Assembly (NCBI GenBank): GCA_024742275.1
Contig: JANSYS010000030.1
Location: forward strand, 1 to 38,823
DNA: 38,823 bases
Reading direction: 5' to 3'
Origin: Alphaproteobacteria bacterium
GTDB lineage: Bacteria; Pseudomonadota; Alphaproteobacteria; Thalassobaculales; Thalassobaculaceae
Positions 14,666-22,564 of the stretch are shown piece by piece. The notes under the pieces were generated by a model that had not been told where the DNA came from, did no database searches, and was given only the letters and a program-made list of their open reading frames with translations. The position numbers and the translations under genes were made by a program. Position 1 is the first letter of the stretch. Every line of letters begins with the position of its first letter.

Positions 14666-14889
14666 TGCGCGGAGCTTTCGTCGCAGAGCAGCGGCTTGCC
14701 CTTGGTGGCGACGTTGCGGAGACCCTGTTTGATCTCGGCCGAGACACCTTTGCAGTAGGCGTCGATCCACACTCCGGCCGCCGCGCCGGCCGTCAGCAGA
14801 GCGGGCGGCGTACAAGCGGACAGGAGACTGGCGACAACGATGCCGGCGGCGGTGGGCATAACGCGACGTAGGCGGGAACGATCAGCCAT
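14662..14889 (-). CDS. small lipoprotein of the lysis cassette (possible outer spanin)
   Basis: A 75-residue protein with a lipoprotein signal: basic start, hydrophobic core G-I-V-V-A-S-L-L-S-A-C and lipidated cysteine near residue 26. The mature part has two further cysteines and a short helix. GGGAGG lies 7 nt before the ATG at 14889. It directly follows the endopeptidase gene, the usual place for an outer-membrane spanin, but no inner-membrane spanin is recognisable beside it. It may instead resemble the small lipoproteins found in many Mu-like lysis regions. Confidence 0.6.
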   Translation of the reverse strand: MADRSRLRRVMPTAAGIVVASLLSACTPPALLTAGAAAGVWIDAYCKGVSAEIKQGLRNVATKGKPLLCDESSAQ

Positions 14890-14902
14890 CACGGGCCTCC
14901 CT

Positions 14903-15337
14903 TCAGCGTGAGATCCTGGACGAGTAGAGGAAGATCGCGGCGGGTAGCCCGGCGAACGTGGTCCGGTCGTCCAGGTGCAGGAAGCGGGGATGCACCCCGA
15001 CCGAGAAGCCCCGAGCGGTGGCGGCGGAGATCAGCGCGTGGCGAACCATCGGGTCGGTGCAGGCGACGTCGACGGCGCAGGCGTCGATGCCCCATTTCGG
15101 GTTCGAGAACATGTGCAGGGAGGTCGGGCTCGCCTGGTAGCGCGGGTCATCGACCAGGCGCTGGTTGTAGGCGGGCGACCGGCACCCCGACGTGACCGCC
15201 ATCGCCAGATCGACGTCGACGCGCAGCGCCTCCAGGCTGTCGAGAAAGCCGGCTGCATAGCGCACCTCGCCGGTATCCGGCGATCCCAGCTCCCGGCGGG
15301 TGAAGTGCGGCGTGATCCGTTCGTTCCAGTCGATCAT
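14903..15337 (-). CDS. M15-family peptidoglycan peptidase (endolysin)
   Basis: A 144-residue zinc D,D-peptidase of the M15 group, which cuts peptidoglycan peptides to release virions. The zinc ligands are H75 (S-L-H-M), D90 (A-V-D-V) and H121 (F-L-H-L-D-D), with S50-G-C-R-S-P-A-Y-N-Q as the usual first signature. The spacing between H75 and D90 is longer than in the shortest family members. There is no signal peptide, so export would need a holin; none is recognised nearby. It precedes the lipoprotein gene by 13 nt. Confidence 0.88.
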   Translation of the reverse strand: MIDWNERITPHFTRRELGSPDTGEVRYAAGFLDSLEALRVDVDLAMAVTSGCRSPAYNQRLVDDPRYQASPTSLHMFSNPKWGIDACAVDVACTDPMVRHALISAATARGFSVGVHPRFLHLDDRTTFAGLPAAIFLYSSRISR

Positions 15338-15346
15338 GGACGGCTC

Positions 15347-15967
15347 CTATGACTGCAACTGCTGGAGCAGGGTCTCCAGCTCGGCCGTGGCCTGGGCTTT
15401 CAGGGTGGCGAGACCGAGGACGAGGGCGGAGGGATTGGATGCGGCGACCTCGGTTGCGATGAGGGTTTCAGCCTGGCGCTGCCACCCCTGGATCTTGCCC
15501 GCCGCGAGCTTGTAGGCCGCCGCTTTGACCAGGATCAGGTCAACCAGATCCGGCACCGTCGAGGATCGGAGGTCCGCTTCGGCTTGTAGGGCAGCGTCGT
15601 CATCCGCCGTCGATGCCGCCGCCTGGTGGCGCTTCGCCATAGCCTCTTTGGCCGCCCAACTGGCGATCTCGACAGGGTCGCTTGTGCCGGCGGCCCTGAT
15701 GCGAGCCTCCGCGGCGAACGACCGCACGCCTTGGATCGCTTGGGCGGCGAGCCAGCCCATGTCGTCTGTTTCCAGAGGTTGGCCATCGGCGCCATGTGCG
15801 AGCGGCGGGCGAAAGGCGCCCGATACATAGCGGCAGCGCGGCGCAACCAGCTGCTCCCATTCGGCCGGTACGGCGACCCAAGCTAGGTCGGGGTGATATC
15901 GGCCATCGGGATCATGCGAAGTCAGTTCGACGACTGTGCCGCTCTGGATGCGTGCCCAGATGCTCAT
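15347..15967 (-). CDS. tail-fibre-associated protein, possible fibre chaperone
   Basis: A 206-residue protein whose ATG overlaps the tail-fibre stop by 4 nt (ATGA). The N-terminal 60 residues are aromatic and beta-like (MSIWARIQSGTVVELTSHDP); the C-terminal half is a long alanine-rich helix (residues about 95-206), suitable for a coiled coil. Phage genes in this slot typically encode fibre-assembly chaperones, but no family signature is certain. Confidence 0.55.
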   Translation of the reverse strand: MSIWARIQSGTVVELTSHDPDGRYHPDLAWVAVPAEWEQLVAPRCRYVSGAFRPPLAHGADGQPLETDDMGWLAAQAIQGVRSFAAEARIRAAGTSDPVEIASWAAKEAMAKRHQAAASTADDDAALQAEADLRSSTVPDLVDLILVKAAAYKLAAGKIQGWQRQAETLIATEVAASNPSALVLGLATLKAQATAELETLLQQLQS

Positions 15968-17865
15968 ATGCCCGTCCCCCATTCGATGACCAATTTCGGA
16001 TTGCCGCCGGAGCCACTGATCGACTGCCAGAAACCGGCGCCGGCTCCACCGGCGCCGTCGATTGCCGCAGGTCCTCGGCTCGGCCCATTGTTCTGTCCGT
16101 TGGCGCCGATATCGGCGCCGGCACCGCCGTAGCGTTGCTCGCCTTCGTAGCCGCCGCTCGCGCCGCCGCCGCCGCCGATGAGGTTTGCAGGACTGCCGTT
16201 ATTGACGGCTCCCGCGCCGACCCCTCCGTTGCCGCCCGCCCCGCCGGTTCCATTGATGTCGCCGCCGCTGCCGGTACCGCCCTGCCCACCTTGTGCGTTG
16301 GAAGAGCCGTCTTGGCCTCCCAGGCCGCCGGTGGCGGAGAGATCGGATCCGAAGGTGGAGGTCCCGCCGTTTTGGCCCCAGTTGCCGGAGGGGACGCCTT
16401 GTCCGGGAGTGCCGAGGGTGTACGGGAAGATCTGGCCCGCCACGACGTCGTATGTCTTCTGCGCCCCCCCCGCGCCGCCGCCCCCCGCGCCCGCTCCACC
16501 GTAGCCGCCGCCGCTGGCGCCGGCTCCGAGAAGCCTTACGCGGATCCGGCTGACGTTCGCCGGGACAGTGAATTGGCGGGTGCCGGGAGTGGCGTCGACA
16601 TAGGACCCTGCCGCCACCGATGTCGTGAACGTCGTGGCCGCGCTGTAGTCGCTCCAGCCGTATGTCGCGCCTCGGTAGCGGACCTTGAAGCGGTAGGTTG
16701 TGGTGGCCATCAAGGATAGGCCCGGCGTGATCGATGCGGTCCCCGCCACCTCGCCGGAGCCCCATACCTCAAGCCAGTCAGCCGAGGTCGGACCAACGTA
16801 CTCTTCGACGATCCATTGGCTGGATTGGTGAGTGTCGGCGCCACCGCCGCTGACCGCGAACGCGCTTGCCGTGAGGGTCGGTGTGACAGAGACCGCAGCG
16901 GCCCCGTTGGCGGGGCTGATGTTGGCGGGCTGGGCAACGGTGACAAATGTGGCGCCGGTCGAGAAGCTGATCGTGTCTGACCAGGCGCTCATCTGCCCGA
17001 GCGCATCGGTGTATCGCAGGCGGACGAAGTAGGTTGTATCCGTTGCCAACACTCCACCCGCGACGGCGACGCTTGTAGAGCCGAAGCCGTTCTGCTCACC
17101 GAGACTGTTGTCGAAGTCCGCGTCTGTCGCGATCTCGGTCGTGGTCGAGACATGCTCGACACTGTAGAGGCTGTAGTAGGTGTCGCCGGCGATCGTTGGA
17201 GTTTCGCCGACATCCACGGCACCGTTGGCGGGGCTGGTGATCGACGGCTTGCGGATTTCGTCGTAGGCCCGGCCGAGAACGGCGATCGCCGAACTGAGCT
17301 GCAGCGGATCGTTGGGGTTCCAGGTGAGACCCGCCTCGATCACCGCCTGGCGGATCTGGTCGAGCAGCTGCTGCTGGGCGAGGAACGTGGCGTTGAGGCC
17401 GGCGTCGCCAGAGAACTCGACGGTGATGCTGTTGTTCGGCAGCTGCGACCAGGAGAGCACGAAGCGCAGCACGTGGGAGGCGGCACCCCGCCACCCGAAG
17501 CCGCTTGGCGCGTCCACGGCCGCGACCGCGAGCAGGGTGCCGTCGTCGAGGAAGATCCCGACCTCGCCGAAAAAGAACTGGCCGGCGGGATCCACATCGC
17601 CCGGAATGACGACGGACATGACCACCTGGTTGGGCGCCACGTTGCCGCCGAGGAACACGGGCTGACGCACCCGCTCGGCGACCAGGGCCGTCGCTTCGAG
17701 GGCCGCTTCGGTGGGGGCATAGGGGTCGACGGTCTCCCGCGCCGCCCAGCTGCCGGTGCCGATGGCGATTTCCTTGATCGTGGCGGACGTGCCGAGCCCG
17801 TAGGCCTCCGCGACCTTGGCGCGGCCGGCATCGGTGAAGACCGGGATGAAGGTGAGATCAGGCAT
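15964..17865 (-). CDS. tail fibre with glycine-rich tip
   Basis: A 633-residue fibre. Residues 1-160 form the P2-type fibre attachment domain (MPDLTFIPVFTDAGRAKVAE, then F-F-F-G-E-V-G-I-F). Two fibronectin/Ig-like repeats follow at about 206-303 and 311-416, each starting S/P-A-N-G-A. The C-terminal 446-625 is extremely glycine-rich, like the polyglycine-helix adhesin domains at the tips of some phage fibres. A run of eight G lies in this part (16464-16471 on the plus strand as C). The gene overlaps gpI by 8 nt and is followed by its putative chaperone. Confidence 0.85.
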   Translation of the reverse strand: MPDLTFIPVFTDAGRAKVAEAYGLGTSATIKEIAIGTGSWAARETVDPYAPTEAALEATALVAERVRQPVFLGGNVAPNQVVMSVVIPGDVDPAGQFFFGEVGIFLDDGTLLAVAAVDAPSGFGWRGAASHVLRFVLSWSQLPNNSITVEFSGDAGLNATFLAQQQLLDQIRQAVIEAGLTWNPNDPLQLSSAIAVLGRAYDEIRKPSITSPANGAVDVGETPTIAGDTYYSLYSVEHVSTTTEIATDADFDNSLGEQNGFGSTSVAVAGGVLATDTTYFVRLRYTDALGQMSAWSDTISFSTGATFVTVAQPANISPANGAAAVSVTPTLTASAFAVSGGGADTHQSSQWIVEEYVGPTSADWLEVWGSGEVAGTASITPGLSLMATTTYRFKVRYRGATYGWSDYSAATTFTTSVAAGSYVDATPGTRQFTVPANVSRIRVRLLGAGASGGGYGGAGAGGGGAGGAQKTYDVVAGQIFPYTLGTPGQGVPSGNWGQNGGTSTFGSDLSATGGLGGQDGSSNAQGGQGGTGSGGDINGTGGAGGNGGVGAGAVNNGSPANLIGGGGGASGGYEGEQRYGGAGADIGANGQNNGPSRGPAAIDGAGGAGAGFWQSISGSGGNPKLVIEWGTGI

Positions 17866-18580
17866 GGCCGCGGAACTCCATCAGTTGCGCGTTGTCGAAG
17901 GCACCGGCCAGCCCGACGTCACCCGGCGCGGTGTTGCGGGCCGAGGCCGGCCCGTCGAGATCGAGGGCCGGGCCGGCATCCAGGGCGCCGTTCAGCCGCA
18001 GATCGGTGGAGACGTGCTCGCGTGCGGCGGCACCGCCCTCGAACTCGATCTCCGGGGCCGTATCGAGGCCGCCGCCAAGCGCCAGGTCGCCGCTCGTGCC
18101 GAGGCCCATCTGGATCGTCTCGTGCTGGGAGAAGCGCTTGGCGACCGAGATCAGCCGGGCCAGCTCGGCCTGGGCCTCGGCATCGGGCACCGTGGTGGCG
18201 TCGTTCAGCCACGCACGGGCGATGAAGGTGTTGCGGGGCAGTTGCGGGTCCGCCTGGTGCCAGTCGATCAGCTCGATCGGCAGACCGACCGCCTGGGCCA
18301 CGAACTTCAGCGCCCAGGGGGTGCCGAGGTGGCGCTTCAGGTCGATCGCCTGCTTCAGCATGGCCCGCGTGGTGGCCTCGGACGTGGTCTCGCGGATGAA
18401 GTCGCCCATGTCGAACTGCTCGACCAGGTAGGGCAGGACCGAGGCGTCGACGTGGTCGATCAGATAGACGAGCAGGGTCTCGACGGGGATCGCGTCGAAC
18501 CGCTCCACCAGGGCCATCAGGCCGGGGGAGCGCTCGTCGAGAATGCCGGGCTGGATCGCGACGCTGGGATAGTCGGTCAT
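17858..18580 (-). CDS. P2 gpI-like baseplate/tail protein with repeat extension
   Basis: A 240-residue protein. Residues 1-155 match the P2 gpI family (S-P-G-L-M-A-L-V-E-R-F-D, then LKRHLGTPWALKFVAQAVGL), which forms part of the baseplate and joins the fibre. Residues 165-238 are three imperfect repeats of about 24 residues, each D-x-x-L-x-G-x-x-D...G-x-A-x-A-R. The ATG overlaps the gpJ stop (TGATG). Confidence 0.85.
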   Translation of the reverse strand: MTDYPSVAIQPGILDERSPGLMALVERFDAIPVETLLVYLIDHVDASVLPYLVEQFDMGDFIRETTSEATTRAMLKQAIDLKRHLGTPWALKFVAQAVGLPIELIDWHQADPQLPRNTFIARAWLNDATTVPDAEAQAELARLISVAKRFSQHETIQMGLGTSGDLALGGGLDTAPEIEFEGGAAAREHVSTDLRLNGALDAGPALDLDGPASARNTAPGDVGLAGAFDNAQLMEFRGHA

Positions 18581-19683
18581 CACACCACCCCGGTCACGGT
18601 GACGGTGATGCCGGAGCAGCTCGCCCACTCCTGCGGATCGAGCGCCATGGTCGCCGCGGGTGCCGTCACCTGGACGTCGTAGACCCCGGCCTCGGCCTTG
18701 GCCGCGGCGACCAGCTCCGCGATCACCACATGGCCGCCCAGCTCGGCCGCATAGGCGTCGGCGATCGCCTGGAGGGCGGCGGTCACGCGGGCGATCGCGG
18801 ACGGCTGGTCGGTGCCGGCGGTCACCTGGATCTCGGCTGCGATCGCATAGGCGACCGGCACCGGATCGAGCACCCGGACGCTGTCGCCGTGCGGGCGCTT
18901 GTCCTCGCCGTCGATCGAGGCGAGGACAAGGCTCTTGATCTCCATGCTGGGCAGGCCGGTCCTGGTGAGGGGATAGACGTCGATGTCGCCCGGTTGTGGC
19001 GACAGGACCGCGACCGACACGATGTCCTGGTGAGCCTTGCGGGCGAGCGCGATGTAGGCCTTGCGGGGGCCGGCGACGCTGAACTCGTTCGGGGCCAGAT
19101 AGATGCGCTCGCGGAGCCGATCGTCCGGCTCGATGTCGGCGCCGCCGGCCGTCTCGGTGATGTTGGTCGCGGCCGACACGAGCGGCACCGGGTCGATGAT
19201 CCGTGTAAGCGTGGCGGGCGGGTATCCGTTGCCACCCACACCGGCGACGACGGCCGCGACCTCCACATCGACCGACGTGGCGCCGATGGCGATCGACGCT
19301 TCGGCTGTGGTCGCGAAGGCGGCCTTGCCGTCCGACGTCGCGACGCGGGTGCCGGCCGGGATGACGATCGCGACGGCCGCCGCTTGCGGTGTGGTGAAGG
19401 TGACGGTGGAGCGGGCGGGCTGCACCGGCAGGCGGGTGACGCCGACGAGCTGGCCCAGATAGTCGAGCGCGGGGAAGGTCGCGAACGCGACCAGGTTCTG
19501 TTTCCCCACTTCCTGAGCGGCGATCCGGGTGAGGGTTTCCCGGTAGCCGATCTGGTTCAGCAGCAGCCGCTCGATCTGCGCCGGCTGCAGGGTGCGCCCG
19601 GTGGCGGTCTCGTACTCGGCGATCGCGGCGGCCGTGATCGCCGCCGGGTCGCGGTCGATGAAATGGGGTTCAGGCAGAGCCAA
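18580..19683 (-). CDS. P2 gpJ-like baseplate wedge protein
   Basis: A 367-residue baseplate J protein, the main wedge component of contractile tails. It begins MALPEPHFIDRDPAAITAAA, contains the family R-E-T-L-x-R-I-A segment, the V-A-I-V-I-P-A-G-T-R-V strand and the G-G-A-D-I-E-P-D-D-R-L-R-E-R motif. Length and order (W, J, I, fibre) fit P2. The start overlaps gpW by 14 nt. Confidence 0.9.
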   Translation of the reverse strand: MALPEPHFIDRDPAAITAAAIAEYETATGRTLQPAQIERLLLNQIGYRETLTRIAAQEVGKQNLVAFATFPALDYLGQLVGVTRLPVQPARSTVTFTTPQAAAVAIVIPAGTRVATSDGKAAFATTAEASIAIGATSVDVEVAAVVAGVGGNGYPPATLTRIIDPVPLVSAATNITETAGGADIEPDDRLRERIYLAPNEFSVAGPRKAYIALARKAHQDIVSVAVLSPQPGDIDVYPLTRTGLPSMEIKSLVLASIDGEDKRPHGDSVRVLDPVPVAYAIAAEIQVTAGTDQPSAIARVTAALQAIADAYAAELGGHVVIAELVAAAKAEAGVYDVQVTAPAATMALDPQEWASCSGITVTVTGVV

Positions 19684-20053
19684 GGTCCACCTCCGTGGCC
19701 CGCACTTCCTCGCGGCCCTTCAGGCGCCAATCGACCCGGATGCGGAGGTTGGCCGGATCCTCGGCCGGAAGGCGCACGACGCGCACGACGTCGATCCGCG
19801 GCTCCCACAGGGAGACCGCGTCGATCGCCTCGCGAACGACCAGCGGGAAGGCCTCGGTGGTCGGCTTGTCCAGGTGGCGCCACACGTCGGAGCCGAAGGT
19901 CGGGCGATGCGGGTCCGTTCCCTTCGGCGTGGCCAAAATCGTCGCGATGCACTGGTGGATGTCGTCCAGGCCCTGCACCACCTCGCCCGGCGCGCCGAGC
20001 TTCGGCTGCCAGTCGACGGCGTTGATGTCGGCAAGGGTGGTGATCGCGCTCAT
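19670..20053 (-). CDS. P2 gpW / T4 gp25-like baseplate protein
   Basis: A 127-residue small baseplate wedge protein of the gp25 lysozyme-like fold, without lysozyme activity expected. Motifs: G-E-V-V-Q-G-L-D-D-I-H-Q-C-I, T-I-L-A-T-P-K-G, R-P-T-F-G-S-D-V-W and E-P-R-I-D-V-V-R-V. The ATG at 20053 (MSAITTLADINAVDWQPK) is preferred over an upstream in-frame start that would run back into the palindromic element. It is the first gene downstream of the leftmost copy of that element. Confidence 0.9.
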   Translation of the reverse strand: MSAITTLADINAVDWQPKLGAPGEVVQGLDDIHQCIATILATPKGTDPHRPTFGSDVWRHLDKPTTEAFPLVVREAIDAVSLWEPRIDVVRVVRLPAEDPANLRIRVDWRLKGREEVRATEVDLGSA

Positions 20054-20083
20054 GGCGGGCACCTTGCCCGCGCGTCCGACAGG

Positions 20084-20108
20084 GCGGCAGGCTGACACCT
20101 GTCAGGGG
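20084..20108 (-). promoter_or_regulatory. palindromic phage operon element, copy 1 (before gpW)
   Basis: The plus strand reads GCGGCAGG, then CTGACACCTGTCAG, then GGG. The CTGACA-CC-TGTCAG core is a perfect 6-2-6 palindrome. It lies 30 bp before the gpW start and next to the stop of the PAAR gene. Two more copies, with identical flanks and GG instead of CC at the centre, precede other minus-strand operons at 32456 and 38352. Confidence 0.75.
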
Positions 20109-20109
20109 G

Positions 20110-20403
20110 TCAGGTCCCGTCGATGTGGCCGTCGATGAGGAAGAAGCTGCGCCCGGTTGTCGTATGCCCACACGACGCCGCATGACCTTGCCGACAGACG
20201 GGGATGGCGTCAATCGTCATCCAGTCCGAGCCCTCGGCCATGGTCGGCGGGGCGGCGTGGATCCCGCCGGGCGCATGCGGGGTGACCGGATCGCCGAAGA
20301 CCACCACAAGCTCACCGTCGACGATGAACCAGTGCTGGCCTCCGGCGAGCTGGGCCGCACCCGCGCTATCGAGGGTCTTCACCGCGATCCCGAAGCCGCT
20401 CAC
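20110..20403 (-). CDS. PAAR-like spike-tip protein
   Basis: A 97-residue protein with the PAAR pattern: G-D-P-V-T-P-H-A-P-G-G-I-H near residues 38-50 and later C-R-Q-G-H and C-G-H-T histidine/cysteine clusters that could bind a metal at the needle tip. The GTG start at 20401-20403 overlaps the gpV stop (GTGA). PAAR proteins cap the gpV spike that pierces the host envelope, which matches its place. Confidence 0.75.
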   Translation of the reverse strand: MSGFGIAVKTLDSAGAAQLAGGQHWFIVDGELVVVFGDPVTPHAPGGIHAAPPTMAEGSDWMTIDAIPVCRQGHAASCGHTTTGRSFFLIDGHIDGT

Positions 20404-20831
20404 CCCTTCACGCCTCGGAACTGCGGCGCGGTCAGAACCACCTCGGCATCGGTCATGACGATGGAGCTTCGACCGATCCGGATCTCGATGCGCCCGGTAT
20501 CGGGAACGTCGAGCTGCCAGACGTGGTTCTTGCGATCGTAGACCTCGATCGCCCCGTCGTGGTGGACGGTGCGCCGCACGTCGGGGTCGCTCTCCGGCGG
20601 CGGGTCGGCCTCGGAGTAGACGGCCCCCAGGATCACGCCCGCCTCTTCGCGTTCGTCCATCAGGCATGCGACGTGCTCGCCGATATCGGGCATCCAGTAG
20701 GAGCGGTCCTTAAGCGTCTTGTTCTGCAGCACCTGGAGCCACCAGCTCACCACCCCGTCATGGTCGGGGAACTGGACGCGCGCGGTGCAGCGTGCCGGGT
20801 CGATCTGGACGATTGAGCCGTAGCGGATCAT
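20400..20831 (-). CDS. P2 gpV-like baseplate spike protein
   Basis: A 143-residue spike starting MIRYGSIVQIDPARCTARVQ. The N-terminal OB-fold (P-D-H-D-G-V-V-S-W-W-L, I-G-E-H-V-A-C-L-M) and C-terminal beta-helix segment (V-R-R-T-V-H-H-D-G, D-T-G-R-I-E-I) match P2 gpV/Mu gp45. It forms the trimeric puncturing device. The start overlaps gpD by 4 nt. Confidence 0.88.
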   Translation of the reverse strand: MIRYGSIVQIDPARCTARVQFPDHDGVVSWWLQVLQNKTLKDRSYWMPDIGEHVACLMDEREEAGVILGAVYSEADPPPESDPDVRRTVHHDGAIEVYDRKNHVWQLDVPDTGRIEIRIGRSSIVMTDAEVVLTAPQFRGVKG

Positions 20832-21817
20832 GGGGCGATGCCCCGGATGGCGATCGACGTCGTGTAGCCCTTGGAGCGCTCGATCGTGTGGGTGGACCGC
20901 GCGATCGCCCACGTGCCGTCGAAGCGCCCGCACCCGGTCAGCGTGAGGTTCGCACCGCCGACCAGGCGCGGCTCGCCGATCATGTCGATCGTGCCCTCCG
21001 CTTCGGTGCGGTTCGCCTTCGCCAGGGCGGCCTTGGCTTTGGCTTCGGCCTGGGCCGGGTTCTCGGCGCGCACCGTGAGCTTGAGCGTGTCGCCCGTCAC
21101 CGGCGCCGCCGCGGCGACTTCGTGGGCGAGCATCTCGCGGTTGACCGGATTGTGGTAGCGGACCTCGGCCTTGGCGAAGACCTGGCGCGTCTTGTCACGG
21201 ATCGAGATACGGGAGATGTCCCCGCGATCGAGGCTGATAGCCGGCGGCGCCGCCTCAAGGTCGGCCACGCGGTGGAAGACGAGCTGGTCGCCGCGCACGG
21301 AGAAGACATGTCCGTACTCTTCCGCCAGCGTCTTCAGGAACGCGAGATCGCGCGCCTTCAGTTGGGTGATGCGCTCGATGCGGATGTCGTCGATCTCGCC
21401 GGTGACCCGCAGGCCGTGCCGGCCGGCGACCGTCTCCGCGACCTGGCGCAGCGTCTGTCCCTCGTAGGCGAAGGTGTTCTCCGTTCTGAGCGCCGGTGTG
21501 ATCGCGGACGCCAGACCCTTCAGCCTTACGATGTCGGGCGGGGCGGTCCATTCGACGTCGTCCAGCTCGAAGTCGCCGCAGGGCATCAGCGGCTGCCCGT
21601 CATAGCCGAGGTAGAGCGTGATCCGGTCGCCCTTGGTCGGATACCAGCCGTTGATCCATCGGTGATCCCGGTCCTCGATCTCGACGCTGATCTCGTCGCT
21701 CTCGCCGTGAGCGTGGTCGGTATAGGTGACCCGAACGACGAACGGGGCGATGTCGGCCGAGATGTCCACGCCCTCGTAAACGAGCACCCACACCGGCTTT
21801 AACGGACGTTCAGCCAT
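20828..21817 (-). CDS. P2 gpD-like tail hub protein
   Basis: A 329-residue tail hub of the gpD/gp27 type. Its ring domains are recognisable by G-V-D-I-S-A-D-I-A-P-F-V, R-I-T-L-Y-L-G-Y, F-A-Y-E-G-Q-T-L-R-Q-V-A-E-T-V-A and R-D-L-A-F-L-K-T-L-A-E-E-Y-G. It joins tube and spike. In P2, gpD is named a late control protein but acts structurally. Neighbour order X-D-V is P2-like. Confidence 0.88.
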   Translation of the reverse strand: MAERPLKPVWVLVYEGVDISADIAPFVVRVTYTDHAHGESDEISVEIEDRDHRWINGWYPTKGDRITLYLGYDGQPLMPCGDFELDDVEWTAPPDIVRLKGLASAITPALRTENTFAYEGQTLRQVAETVAGRHGLRVTGEIDDIRIERITQLKARDLAFLKTLAEEYGHVFSVRGDQLVFHRVADLEAAPPAISLDRGDISRISIRDKTRQVFAKAEVRYHNPVNREMLAHEVAAAAPVTGDTLKLTVRAENPAQAEAKAKAALAKANRTEAEGTIDMIGEPRLVGGANLTLTGCGRFDGTWAIARSTHTIERSKGYTTSIAIRGIAP

Positions 21818-21820
21818 CGC

Positions 21821-22039
21821 TCACCTCTTCCAGGGCGGCAGGCCGGCCTCGGTCACCGCGACGTCCTCGATGACGGGGATGCGGATCTTCAGGCCGCTCG
21901 GCAGCGCGGCGGCAATCGCCACCTCGGGATTGGCGACGATGATCCGCTCGTAGTCGTGAGGGTCGCCGTAGTAGCGCCAGGCGAGCAGATCCCAGCGATC
22001 GCCGTCCGTGGTGATGTGCTCGATGTACTGCCCGGTCAC
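21821..22039 (-). CDS. P2 gpX-like tail protein (LysM-type)
   Basis: A 72-residue protein from GTG at 22037-22039, overlapping the gpU stop by 3-4 nt. The motif G-D-R-W-D-L-L-A-W-R-Y-Y-G-D-P, then I-I-V-A-N-P-E-V, then L-P-S-G-L-K-I-R-I-P is the gpX/LysM pattern found in small tail-completion proteins. Confidence 0.88.
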   Translation of the reverse strand: MTGQYIEHITTDGDRWDLLAWRYYGDPHDYERIIVANPEVAIAAALPSGLKIRIPVIEDVAVTEAGLPPWKR

Positions 22040-22563
22040 GGCCGCCTCGCGATCTGACGCGGGGTCACGCCCGCCGGCTCCGCGGACGGGGTACGCCCGG
22101 CCGGCGGCGGCACGGTGCGAGACGCCGAGTTGGCGCCGCTCGCCCGGCCTTCGTTGCGGGTCGGATCCACGGCGGGCTGGACGCCTGGCGGGGTGTGCCA
22201 CTCCTGCAGCTCGAGGCGGGCGGTCAGCTTGACCAGGTTCCCCGCACCGTCCGTTTGCCGGACGGTCTCGGAGATCTTGGTGAGGACGTAGCGCCCGCGA
22301 TAGGCGCCGTTCTGGTAGACCAGCGGCAGCGCTTCCTGTCGGTCGGAGGCGGTGCGCAGCCGCACGATCTCCAGCTCCGGATCGCAGAAGTCGACGTGGA
22401 ACATCACCTCGATCGCGATCGTCTCCAGCTCGGTGCCGATCGCCTGCAGCAGGGGCTTGCCGTCGATCCGGTCATGGCGCGCGAAGGATTGGGCGCGCTC
22501 CGAGCTGGTCGCGCTGACATAGGCCGGAAGGGTGAAGCGGATGTCGCCGAGCTGCGCGTACAT
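22036..22563 (-). CDS. P2 gpU-like tail terminator/assembly protein
   Basis: A 175-residue protein. It starts MYAQLGDIRFTLPAYVSATS and has H-D-R-I-D-G-K-P-L-L-Q, G-x-x-L-E-T-I-A-I-E-V-M-F-H and L-V-Y-Q-N-G-A-Y-R-G-R-Y-V-L. These are the P2 gpU landmarks. The proline/arginine-rich C-terminus (residues about 130-175) is longer than in P2. Confidence 0.85.
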   Translation of the reverse strand: MYAQLGDIRFTLPAYVSATSSERAQSFARHDRIDGKPLLQAIGTELETIAIEVMFHVDFCDPELEIVRLRTASDRQEALPLVYQNGAYRGRYVLTKISETVRQTDGAGNLVKLTARLELQEWHTPPGVQPAVDPTRNEGRASGANSASRTVPPPAGRTPSAEPAGVTPRQIARRP

Positions 22564-22564
22564 C

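Noticed and set aside
14577..14747. N-terminal extension of the lipase to an upstream start
   Set aside because: The added 57 residues are arginine/serine-rich and are an out-of-frame copy of the lipoprotein gene; the TTG overlapping the mini-ORF stop gives a natural start.
20084..20108. Reading the 6-2-6 palindrome as a rho-independent terminator
   Set aside because: A two-base loop and no U tract make a poor terminator, and the conservation extends outside the stem to GCGGCAGG, which fits a protein-binding element better.
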